Of a stretch of DNA of 11,312 bases, positions 5,168 through 11,312 are shown piece by piece; positions within the stretch are counted from its first letter, which is position 1, and every line of letters begins with the position of its first letter. The stretch lies in contig JAOZSY010000073.1 in NCBI GenBank assembly GCA_029939445.1, positions 1 through 11,312 on the forward strand. Direction: 5' to 3'. The notes beneath the pieces are model-generated. The model saw only the letters and a program-made list of their open reading frames with translations, was not told the origin of the DNA and searched no databases. Made by a program: the position numbers and the translations under genes. The DNA comes from Bacteroidales bacterium (GTDB lineage Bacteria > Bacteroidota > Bacteroidia > Bacteroidales > UBA1556).

Positions 5168-7306
5168 CTATTCGTCGTCGTCGCTACTATCTTCTTCGTA
5201 CTTCTTAAGAAGTTCTTTTTGTACGTCAGAAGGAACAGCTTTATATTCATCATATTCCATCATAAATGCACCACGGCCAGAAGTTAATGAACTAAGCGAA
5301 GTGCTATATCTATCCATTTCGGCAAGAGGCACTTTAGCGCTAATTTTTTGGTAGTGACCTTCGGCGCCCATTCCCATAATTAAAGCTCTGCGACCTTGTA
5401 AATCAGTCATTACTGAGCCCATCATTTCTTCAGGAACAAATACTTCCACATCGTAAATAGGTTCCATAATTTTAGGTTTAGCATTTTTAAATGCAGTGCT
5501 AAAAGCATGACGACCTGCTAGCTTAAACGATATTTCGTTTGAATCTACAGCGTGCATTTTACCATCATAAATATATACAACGATATCGCGAGCATAAGAA
5601 CCTGTTAGCGGACCTTCTTCCATACGTTCATTTATCCCTTTGAGAATGGCAGGAATAAAACGAGCATCAATAGCTCCACCAACAATACAGTTATGAAGCA
5701 TTAGTTTTCCACCCCATTCTAGATTATACTCTTCAGTTTTTCTTACATTAAGATCACTAGGATGAGAATAACCTTCGGTATAAGGTTGAATAAGCATATG
5801 TACTTCGCCAAATTGTCCAGAACCACCAGATTGTTTCTTGTGCTTATAACTAGCTTTTGCCGATTTGGTAATAGTTTCGCGATAAGGAATCTTAGGGCTT
5901 ATAAACTCAAATTCTATTTTATGAATATTATTGAAATACCATTTTGCTATATTTATATGCTGCTCACCCATTCCTGTAAGAATAAGCTGCTTCAGCTCTC
6001 TTGAATAGTTAACGCCAAATGAAGGGTCAGAATTATGCATTTCGTGTAATAATAATCCAAGTTTTTCATCATCAGTAGAATTCTTTGCTTTAATGGCAAC
6101 CGAATATTTATAAGGAGGGTAGGTAATTCTTTCTAATTTCACATCTTTATGATCAGGGTCAGAAAGGGTGTCGCTACTATGAACAGATTTCAGTTTTATT
6201 GCAGCACCAATGTCACCAGCCATTAGCGTGCTTACTTTTTGTCGGTCTTTGCCATTGCTAACTAATAATTGAGAAAGGCGCTCTTTGCTGCCCTTGCAAG
6301 TATTAATCATATCCATTCCTTCGGTAATTTCGCCACCATATACTCTAAAATAAGCAACTTCACCCACGTGAGGCTCTACTTCTGTTTTGAAAACGAATAA
6401 AGTAGGATTATCTTCATGGTTAGAGTTATATTCTTTAGTACCATCTTTTGTCATTCTTGGACTACGTGCCGGACGTGGAGCTGATAAGGCTATAAACTCA
6501 AGCAAACGACCTGCTCCAATACACTCTTTAGCAGAAGTGATAAATACAGGGAAATATTTACGATGAGCAATGCCCAATCGTATTCCTTCGCGAAGTTGCT
6601 CTATAGTTAATGTGTCTTCTTCGAAATAAATTTCCATAAGCTCCTCTGAACCTTCAGCGGCAGCTTCAATCAATAATTTTTGTAAATCTTCAGCTTTGTC
6701 TTTTTCTGAGTCTGGGATGTCAGTAATAACAGCATCACCACCACCTTTTTGATATTTGATTTGCTTCATATAAACCAAGTCAATTACCGTATCAAAGTTT
6801 GGGCCTTGATTTACTGGGTATTGAGCCACTGTAACTTTGTCGCCATAAGCATTTTGAAGTTGAGCAAGAGTTTCGTCAAATTTAGCCTTTTCATGGTCTA
6901 GTTGATTTATAACAAAAACTGTAGGCACATTTAAGCGAGAAGTGTTTCTCCATCCTAATTCTACTCCTACATTAAGCCCTTCGTGAGCATCTACAACCAA
7001 AAGAGCTGTATCTACTACATTAAGTGCTGTAATTACCTCTCCCACATATGATGCAGTACCTGGAGTGTCGATAATATTAATTTTTTTGCCACCATATTCA
7101 GTATGCATAACTGTAGAGACCACCGAATTTTCTTTGTCGAACTCTATATCACGAAAATCTGAAACAGTATTTTTATCATCAATATTTCCTCTGCGTTTTA
7201 TACTTCCACCTTCGAAAAGCATGGCTTCAGCCAGTGTGGTCTTTCCTGATTTGGCCCCGCCAACAAGAGCAATGTTTTTGATTTGATCTGATTGATAAAT
7301 TTTCAT
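5168..7306 (-). CDS. fusA2: Elongation factor G paralogue (EF-G2-like) lacking the catalytic histidine
   Basis: A 712-residue ribosomal translocase-type GTPase of the EF-G family. Domains in order: G domain (about 1-280), domain II (300-385), domain III (398-475, GMGEQHINI at 445-453), domain IV (476-595) and domain V (600-690), then an acidic tail DSSDDDE. P-loop GGAKSGKTT (16-24) is intact, G4 is NQLD (134-137) instead of NKMD and G5 is SAK (258-260). G3 reads DTPGT (80-84) where translating EF-G has DTPGH, so the catalytic His (His92 in E. coli) is Thr84. The RGITI switch I signature is absent; NSVVST (60-65) is found in its place. In contrast the domain IV tip keeps GKMHAVDS with His585, the counterpart of translocation His583 in E. 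coli, and the SGGSGQFG loop. It is therefore probably able to bind the ribosome but impaired in GTP hydrolysis, as reported for Bacteroides EF-G2. It is a single-gene unit with its own terminator and no consensus -7 box, so an activator may be required. Confidence 0.88.
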   Translation of the reverse strand: MKIYQSDQIKNIALVGGAKSGKTTLAEAMLFEGGSIKRRGNIDDKNTVSDFRDIEFDKENSVVSTVMHTEYGGKKINIIDTPGTASYVGEVITALNVVDTALLVVDAHEGLNVGVELGWRNTSRLNVPTVFVINQLDHEKAKFDETLAQLQNAYGDKVTVAQYPVNQGPNFDTVIDLVYMKQIKYQKGGGDAVITDIPDSEKDKAEDLQKLLIEAAAEGSEELMEIYFEEDTLTIEQLREGIRLGIAHRKYFPVFITSAKECIGAGRLLEFIALSAPRPARSPRMTKDGTKEYNSNHEDNPTLFVFKTEVEPHVGEVAYFRVYGGEITEGMDMINTCKGSKERLSQLLVSNGKDRQKVSTLMAGDIGAAIKLKSVHSSDTLSDPDHKDVKLERITYPPYKYSVAIKAKNSTDDEKLGLLLHEMHNSDPSFGVNYSRELKQLILTGMGEQHINIAKWYFNNIHKIEFEFISPKIPYRETITKSAKASYKHKKQSGGSGQFGEVHMLIQPYTEGYSHPSDLNVRKTEEYNLEWGGKLMLHNCIVGGAIDARFIPAILKGINERMEEGPLTGSYARDIVVYIYDGKMHAVDSNEISFKLAGRHAFSTAFKNAKPKIMEPIYDVEVFVPEEMMGSVMTDLQGRRALIMGMGAEGHYQKISAKVPLAEMDRYSTSLSSLTSGRGAFMMEYDEYKAVPSDVQKELLKKYEEDSSDDDE

Positions 7307-7345
7307 ATGTGTTGTTTTTATGTTGTTTATATAATTTGTTATTTA

Positions 7346-7372
7346 TGTGTTCTAAATAAAATAGAAACCACA
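7346..7372. promoter_or_regulatory. Imperfect dyad upstream of the EF-G paralogue
   Basis: TGTG-TTCTA (7346-7354) and TAGAA-AC-CACA (7362-7372) form an inverted repeat with TTCTA/TAGAA 7 bases apart and TGTG/CACA at the outer ends, the two halves offset by two bases. The shape resembles a CRP/FNR-family site. It lies 40-66 bases upstream of the start codon. This is speculative. Confidence 0.2.
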
Positions 7373-7582
7373 ACGCTTTAAATTTACACTACGAAAATCT
7401 TAATAATTATAAATTGCGTACACGTACGTATTAGTATGGAGTGTAGAATGAAGAATTATTTCATTAAAAAAATTAACGTAGAAACATTGTACTCTACTTT
7501 AGGAGTGATGCTTAGAGCATTCGTCGGAGTTTGATACAATCTTTATTAGCCTTGTAATTTACAAAACAGTTGTAAAATTAGC

Positions 7583-7621
7583 AAAAAAAACACCAACATT
7601 TACAAAAAATATTGATGTTTT
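7583..7621 (-). terminator. Terminator of the DUF502-deoC operon
   Basis: On the minus strand ACATCAATAT pairs with ATGTTGGTGT (two G-U pairs, about 10 bp, extendable by three A-U pairs) and is followed by a run of eight Ts (7590-7583). The wobble pairs form only in the minus-strand RNA. It lies about 70 bases after the deoC stop codon. Confidence 0.65.
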
Positions 7622-7693
7622 AGTGGATTTTATAATATGAATAAACCTATATAGAGAATTTATACTATTTAGATTTTTCATTTTTATTATTGC

Positions 7694-8533
7694 TTACATT
7701 AATTTCATTAGAGCTTTATTTGCTAGTCTGCTAGCTCCAATTCTGAACCATGTGTTATTCATCCATTTTTCGCCTAATACATTTTCCAGCACATAAAGAT
7801 AATCCATTGCAACATCTACTTCCGAAATTCCACCTGCAGGTTTTATTCCTATCATTATCCCAGTTTTGTCGTAATGTGCCTTAATAACATCTAGCATCAC
7901 TGTAAAAGCTTCCAAAGTAGCAGCAGGTTGCATTTTACCTGTGGAGGTTTTAATAAAGTTAGCTCCAGCAGCTATTGCTATTTCTGAAGCTAATCTTACT
8001 TTGTTCAAATCTTGCAATTCACCAGTTTCAAGAATTACTTTGAGATGAGCCTTGCCACAAGCTTCTTTTATTTCTTTTACTTCCTTATAAATATAATCGT
8101 AATCATATTGTAAGAATCTGCCTCTAGAAATTACCATATCAATTTCGTCAGCACCTTGCTCCACTGCATATTTCACCTCGGCAATTCGCACTTCTAAAGG
8201 AGATTGCCCACTAGGGAAAGCTCCCGCAACACATGCTACATTTATTCCATATCCTTTAAGCTGAGCTTTTGCTATTGCTGCAAAAGGAGGGTAGAAACAT
8301 ACTGCTGCAACATTGGGGATGTCCGTACCATTCTTTTTGAAACTTCTTGCCGATTTGCATAAGTCTTTTGCTTTCTCGTCGGTGTCGCTTCCTTCTAAAG
8401 TTGTTAGGTCTATACAGCTCAGAATAGTTTGAACAATCTGTCGCTCATTTAATAATTTTGACCCATTTTTCTTATATTCTATAATTCTGTTAGCTATCGT
8501 TTGCTCATTGAGCGGTTCTAGTTTCCAATTCAT
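7694..8533 (-). CDS. deoC: Deoxyribose-phosphate aldolase
   Basis: This 279-residue cytoplasmic class I aldolase splits 2-deoxyribose 5-phosphate into acetaldehyde and glyceraldehyde 3-phosphate, the last step of deoxynucleoside breakdown. Seen: the Schiff-base lysine Lys195 in NFIKTSTGK (192-200), the catalytic Lys231 in GIKPAGG (229-235) and the catalytic Asp132 in DEIDMV (129-134), corresponding to Lys167, Lys201 and Asp102 of the E. coli enzyme. A TIM-barrel core spans about 35-275. At 279 residues it is slightly longer than the E. coli protein, with about 30 extra residues at the N terminus, as in many Bacteroidota homologues. It starts two bases after the stop codon of the DUF502 gene, so the two are one transcript. 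No other deo gene is in the window. There is no Shine-Dalgarno sequence before its start codon. Confidence 0.94.
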   Translation of the reverse strand: MNWKLEPLNEQTIANRIIEYKKNGSKLLNERQIVQTILSCIDLTTLEGSDTDEKAKDLCKSARSFKKNGTDIPNVAAVCFYPPFAAIAKAQLKGYGINVACVAGAFPSGQSPLEVRIAEVKYAVEQGADEIDMVISRGRFLQYDYDYIYKEVKEIKEACGKAHLKVILETGELQDLNKVRLASEIAIAAGANFIKTSTGKMQPAATLEAFTVMLDVIKAHYDKTGIMIGIKPAGGISEVDVAMDYLYVLENVLGEKWMNNTWFRIGASRLANKALMKLM

Positions 8534-8535
8534 AA

Positions 8536-9159
8536 TTAGTTATTATCTTTTAATGTGTTTTTATTATCATCTATTAATTCTGCTTTTTCCAAAACATTTG
8601 TAACACCACCCGAAACAATAAATTTCATTGCATCCGTTGGCGAAATATCCAGTGCTTTTACATTGTGGCTTGGCACTACATATAAATTACCCATTATACT
8701 ATACGAAAACGGCACATATACACTTACCATTCCGGCACCTATTCCTATATTTGTAAGATCGTCTTGTGTTAAAAAGCCAATTTGGCTAGCCTCACTATCG
8801 CGTACTAATTTTACTAAAACAGGTTTAGTGAATTTCTTTTTATTGCCTACAAATGCTGACAGTAAGTCTTTTACCGAACTGTAAATTATCTTAATTATAG
8901 GAGTTTTGTTTATTAGCTTATTGAAAAAACCAAATATTGGGGATGTTACTAATTTAGAGCCAATAAAGCCAATAGTAGTTACTCCGACAATAATTATTAC
9001 GATTCCTAAGCCAGGTAATTGAAAAGGAAATATAGCATCTAGCTCTTGGAATAGATAGTAAAGTACTAAAAATGTTGCAGCTATAGGCACTACAAATAGT
9101 AGCCCTTGCCCAAAATTTCTAATGAAAAAATTCCATAAAGATTTTGTTTTATACTTCAT
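8536..9159 (-). CDS. DUF502 family membrane protein
   Basis: This 207-residue protein matches the DUF502 family, whose molecular function is not established. Two membrane helices are visible at about residues 16-38 and 48-70, followed by a soluble domain to the C terminus. The family hallmarks are present: TPIIKIIYSSVKDL (86-99), with the invariant-looking Pro and Tyr, a beta-rich middle (KPVLVKLVRD, 112-121; GMVSVYVPFSYS) and the PTDAMKFIVSGG motif near the end. It is first in an operon with deoC, two bases apart. A perfect -7 box, TAACTTTG, lies 25 bases upstream of the start codon, giving a leader of about 20 bases. The link to deoxyribose metabolism is only positional; DUF502 proteins are widespread and this may simply be a shared transcript. 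Confidence 0.88.
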   Translation of the reverse strand: MKYKTKSLWNFFIRNFGQGLLFVVPIAATFLVLYYLFQELDAIFPFQLPGLGIVIIIVGVTTIGFIGSKLVTSPIFGFFNKLINKTPIIKIIYSSVKDLLSAFVGNKKKFTKPVLVKLVRDSEASQIGFLTQDDLTNIGIGAGMVSVYVPFSYSIMGNLYVVPSHNVKALDISPTDAMKFIVSGGVTNVLEKAELIDDNKNTLKDNN

Positions 9160-9183
9160 AATATATTAGATTTATCCGTATTG

Positions 9184-9191
9184 CAAAGTTA
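9184..9191 (-). promoter_or_regulatory. -7 promoter element of DUF502-deoC
   Basis: TAACTTTG on the minus strand is a perfect TAnnTTTG match placed 25 bases before the start codon. No TTG is found at the -33 position. Confidence 0.6.
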
Positions 9192-9294
9192 ACTAATAAT
9201 TCTATTAGGAGTCATTATTTAGAAAGTAATATTAGTTTGGAGTTAAGATTTATTAAAAATACATGTATTAAAACTGTATAATGAATTATTTTTT

Positions 9295-9302
9295 TACTTT
9301 TG
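9295..9302 (+). promoter_or_regulatory. -7 promoter element of the flavodoxin gene
   Basis: TACTTTTG is a perfect TAnnTTTG match. The predicted leader to the start codon at 9406 is about 95 bases, the longest leader in the window and purine-rich near the start. A CTG at 9275-9277 could serve as a weak -33 element. Confidence 0.6.
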
Positions 9303-9405
9303 TAAATATTATTTTATTGCTAAAACAAAGTAATAATTTGAAAATACTAAATAAATAGATTAACAAATAAACTCCAAATCAGAATTGGATTAAAAACATA
9401 AACAT

Positions 9406-9933
9406 ATGAAAAAAATTGGATTATTTTATTGGCCACTAAAAGGAAATGTAGAGGCTGTAGCAAAAAAAATAAAGGAACAATATGGTGATGCAGACATAGA
9501 TATAATTGATTTAAGTAAGGCTGAGCCTAAGCATTTATTTCACTATAAGAATTTAATAATGGGTTGTTCTACTGTAGGTTCTGAAAGTTGGGAAGATGCA
9601 ACAGATGATAACATATGGTATAAGTTTCTTCATAAAATGGAAGATGATAATGTTGATTTGAATGGAAAAAAAGTTGCATTTTATGGTTTAGGAGATCAAA
9701 TGCGTTATCCATTCAATTTTGTTGATGGTATGGAAAGAATTTATTCTCACGTAAAGAATCACAATATTAATTTGGTAGCACAATGGCCAAACCAAGGACT
9801 TACTTTTAAAGAGTCTGAAGCACTACATGGCGATATGTTTAGAGGATTAGCAATAGACCTTGATAATGACGAAGAGCATGCTGATGCTAATGTAGCTCAA
9901 TGGGTTGAAATTTTGAATAAAGAGATTAAATAA
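9406..9933 (+). CDS. fldA: Long-chain flavodoxin with atypical phosphate loop
   Basis: This 175-residue FMN protein is a soluble low-potential electron carrier that can replace ferredoxin, often under iron limitation. The fold is clear: N-terminal beta strand KKIGLFY (2-8), second flavin loop MGCSTVGSESW (52-62), third loop GLGDQMRYPFNFVDGM (94-109) and the long-chain insertion with WPNQGLTFKES (127-137) and a GLAIDLDN tail motif. Tyr101 occupies the flavin-stacking position of Tyr94 in Anabaena flavodoxin. Two features are odd. The phosphate loop, normally T-x-T-G-x-T, reads P-L-K-G-N-V (10-15), so all three hydroxyl residues are gone and a Lys is introduced. The residue matching Trp57 of Anabaena appears to be Val57. 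It is a single-gene unit with its own promoter and terminator. FMN binding should be tested rather than assumed; function as an electron carrier is inference. Confidence 0.88.
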   Translation: MKKIGLFYWPLKGNVEAVAKKIKEQYGDADIDIIDLSKAEPKHLFHYKNLIMGCSTVGSESWEDATDDNIWYKFLHKMEDDNVDLNGKKVAFYGLGDQMRYPFNFVDGMERIYSHVKNHNINLVAQWPNQGLTFKESEALHGDMFRGLAIDLDNDEEHADANVAQWVEILNKEIK

Positions 9934-9998
9934 GATACTATTATTGTTTAGTAAAGGTGTTGCTAGTAACTATATAAGCATATAATATTTATAGCAAG

Positions 9999-10032
9999 AA
10001 ACCATATCTGATATTTCGGATATGGTTTTTTT
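9999..10032 (+). terminator. Strong terminator of the flavodoxin gene
   Basis: AAACCATATC (9999-10008) pairs with GATATGGTTT (10019-10028), with inner T-G and G-C pairs, and runs into seven Ts (10026-10032). It begins about 65 bases after the stop codon and is plus-strand directed. Confidence 0.85.
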
Positions 10033-10337
10033 ATGTAAAAATGCAATAAGAATATGTAATTATTATGTGTATTTTAGGGCTTGGTAATTGTTTGATATTT
10101 AACATCATTGTTGGGAAATAGGTGTAGTTATTCTATTTTAATTATTGCATTGGTATAAATGACTGATTAATAGATTATAGCACATAGGATTAGTTCTGTA
10201 TTTGGAGCGCTGTATTTTAACAATACCGGATATATGAGATTAAAAAAAAGCATAGAAGAAGACTTTTTTTAAATTACTTTTGCGCCAATATTTTAGAAAT
10301 ATTTTTTTAATAACAAACCATAAATTCAAAGATTACG
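10033..10337. other. Intergenic region upstream of hppA
   Basis: These 305 AT-rich bases hold no gene that I can support. The only recognisable element is the hppA -7 box near the end. A run of As (10242-10249) and a run of Ts (10264-10270) just upstream of it could pair, but this is low-complexity sequence. Confidence 0.5.
10275..10282 (+). promoter_or_regulatory. -7 promoter element of hppA
   Basis: TACTTTTG is a perfect TAnnTTTG match, identical to the octamer in front of the flavodoxin gene. The predicted leader is about 50 bases. No TTG stands at the -33 position, which is occupied by purine-rich DNA. Confidence 0.65.
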
Positions 10338-11312
10338 ATGGATAATTTATTTTATCTAATTCCAGCATCAGCGATAGTAGGATTCATTTTTATGTTCCTA
10401 AAGTCTGGCTGGGTTAGCAAACAAGAAGTTGGCACTGAAAAGATGGCCATAATTGCAAAGAATATTGCTGATGGCGCCATGGCGTTTTTAAAGGCAGAAT
10501 ACAAAGTACTATCGGTATTTGTATTAGCAGTGGCAGTACTTTTAGTATTTAAAGGGAATTCTGAAGCCAATTCAACAGGCTTCGTTGCATTATCATTTGT
10601 TGTGGGTGCTTTAATGTCGGCTTTAGCTGGTTTTATAGGTATGCGCATAGCAACAAAAGCAAACGTTAGAACTACTAACGCAGCACGAACTTCACTAAAC
10701 AAAGCTCTAGAGGTTGCATTCTCTGGTGGCGCTGTAATGGGTTTAGGTGTTGTTTCTTTAGGTGTATTTGGATTGAGTATGTTATTTATCCTTTACGCTA
10801 CAATATATGATATTACATCTGCAAATGGTGTAACTATGGTGCTTAATATTATTTCAGGATTCTCTCTAGGAGCTTCTTCAATTGCTCTTTTCGCTCGTGT
10901 TGGTGGTGGTATTTATACCAAAGCTGCTGATGTTGGCGCTGACCTTGTTGGTAAGGTTGAGGCTGGAATTCCTGAAGATCACCCATTGAACCCAGCTACT
11001 ATTGCTGATAACGTTGGTGACAACGTTGGTGATGTTGCTGGTATGGGAGCTGACCTTTTTGAGTCTTTTGTAGGTTCAATTATTGCAACTATGGTATTGG
11101 GAGCTGCTTTCTTTGTTCTTCCTTCTTTCGAAGGATTTCAATTGGGAGCTGTATTCTTGCCTTTAGCACTTGCGGCTGCGGGTATTATTGTTTCTATCAT
11201 CGGTACTTTCTTCGTAAAAGTAAAAGATGGTGGCAACCCACAAACTGCTCTTAATGTTGGCGAATTTCTTTCTGCTGGTATTATGATAGTAGTTTCTTAT
11301 TTTATGATTGAT
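10338..11312 (+). CDS. hppA: Membrane-bound ion-translocating pyrophosphatase, N-terminal part (cut by window end)
   Basis: The first 325 residues of an integral membrane pyrophosphatase that couples hydrolysis of inorganic pyrophosphate to pumping of H+ or Na+. The frame is open to the last base; the whole family protein is about 650-800 residues, so roughly half is present. Seen: hydrophobic helices at 4-22, 56-72, 82-104, 128-156, 166-186, 240-262 and 270-294, and the hallmark substrate site GGGIYTKAADVGADLVGK (189-206), with Asp198, Asp202 and Lys206. This is followed by EAGIPEDHP and the DNVGDNVGDVAGMGADLFES block with Asp224, Asp228 and Asp232, which bind Mg-PPi in the family. The residue that decides K+ dependence, and most determinants of Na+ versus H+ specificity, lie beyond the window, so the ion is open. 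Start codon chosen because it is the first Met after the promoter and opens directly into helix 1. Confidence 0.95.
   Translation, partial: MDNLFYLIPASAIVGFIFMFLKSGWVSKQEVGTEKMAIIAKNIADGAMAFLKAEYKVLSVFVLAVAVLLVFKGNSEANSTGFVALSFVVGALMSALAGFIGMRIATKANVRTTNAARTSLNKALEVAFSGGAVMGLGVVSLGVFGLSMLFILYATIYDITSANGVTMVLNIISGFSLGASSIALFARVGGGIYTKAADVGADLVGKVEAGIPEDHPLNPATIADNVGDNVGDVAGMGADLFESFVGSIIATMVLGAAFFVLPSFEGFQLGAVFLPLALAAAGIIVSIIGTFFVKVKDGGNPQTALNVGEFLSAGIMIVVSYFMID

Larger units (their letters stand above)
7307..7693. other. Intergenic region upstream of the EF-G paralogue
   Basis: These 387 bases carry the terminator of the DUF502-deoC operon (7583-7621) and presumably the EF-G paralogue promoter. 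No TAnnTTTG box is seen for the latter. An imperfect dyad (7346-7372) begins 40 bases upstream of its start codon. A 28-codon open frame on the plus strand (7448-7534) has no promoter or other support. No further gene is visible. Confidence 0.4.

Noticed and set aside
5762..6004. Plus-strand open frame of 80 codons inside the EF-G paralogue
   Set aside because: It is antisense to conserved domains III and IV of the EF-G paralogue and has no independent support. The same applies to the frame at 7065-7286.
7415..7432. CGTACACGTACGTA alternating motif
   Set aside because: A short self-complementary string with no second copy in the window and no position relative to a promoter that would suggest function.
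7448..7534. 28-codon open frame on the plus strand
   Set aside because: It is short, has no promoter box, Shine-Dalgarno sequence or recognisable features, and is expected by chance in 387 bases.
7551..7580. Imperfect hairpin TAATTT-ACA / TGT-AAAATTA
   Set aside because: It is AT-only apart from one pair per arm, has a bulge and lacks a T-run in either useful direction; the adjacent 7583-7621 hairpin explains termination.
8555..8884. Plus-strand open frame of 109 codons antisense to the DUF502 gene
   Set aside because: The DUF502 protein has recognisable family motifs on the other strand; this frame has none.
10240..10272. A-run and T-run that could pair upstream of the hppA promoter
   Set aside because: Homopolymer pairing in AT-rich DNA with no G/C-rich stem; not a terminator or a convincing operator.
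10352..10702. Minus-strand open frame of 116 codons at the start of hppA
   Set aside because: The plus-strand frame is an unmistakable membrane pyrophosphatase; the minus-strand frame is its shadow.

Overview
The window is AT-rich, and its promoters and gene content point to a Bacteroidota bacterium, most likely an anaerobic or microaerobic member of the Bacteroidales or a close relative. Six perfect copies of the Bacteroidota -7 promoter element TAnnTTTG lie in front of genes, and Shine-Dalgarno sequences are almost absent. The proteins (KorAB-type 2-oxoacid:ferredoxin oxidoreductase, clostridial-type ferredoxin, flavodoxin, membrane pyrophosphatase, EF-G paralogue, DUF502 protein) fit that group. 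No species can be named from the sequence alone. The window shows no mobile element, CRISPR array, rRNA or tRNA gene, and reads as ordinary chromosomal backbone.

Layout. Positions 66-213 (minus) hold a candidate small RNA of about 135 nt, with its own promoter box and a strong terminator. Next on the minus strand come a ZIP-family metal transporter (289-1065) and a two-gene operon, korA-korB (4009 down to 1152), closed by a strong terminator. A 435-base intergenic region (4010-4444) with two perfect palindromes separates korA from a divergent 55-residue 2[4Fe-4S] ferredoxin gene (4445-4612). A small two-helix membrane protein of unknown function follows (4727-5029). On the minus strand lie an EF-G paralogue (5168-7306) and a DUF502-deoC operon (9159 down to 7694). 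On the plus strand are a flavodoxin (9406-9933) and the start of a membrane-bound pyrophosphatase gene, hppA, cut by the window end (10338-11312).

How the genes fit together. KorAB oxidises 2-oxoacids and passes low-potential electrons to a small ferredoxin; the divergent ferredoxin gene is an obvious candidate partner, and the flavodoxin could stand in for it when iron is short. HppA conserves energy from pyrophosphate as an ion gradient. DeoC channels deoxynucleoside carbon into central metabolism. Together this is an energy and carbon economy set typical of anaerobes.

The most notable item is the EF-G paralogue. Its G3 motif reads DTPGT where EF-G normally has DTPGH, so the catalytic histidine is missing, and its switch I region is also changed. 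The domain IV tip histidine used in translocation is kept. This matches the idea of a translocase that does not depend on GTP hydrolysis, as reported for Bacteroides EF-G2. The other points worth a second look are the unassigned small RNA, the flavodoxin whose FMN phosphate loop has lost all its hydroxyl residues, and the palindromes between korA and the ferredoxin gene.
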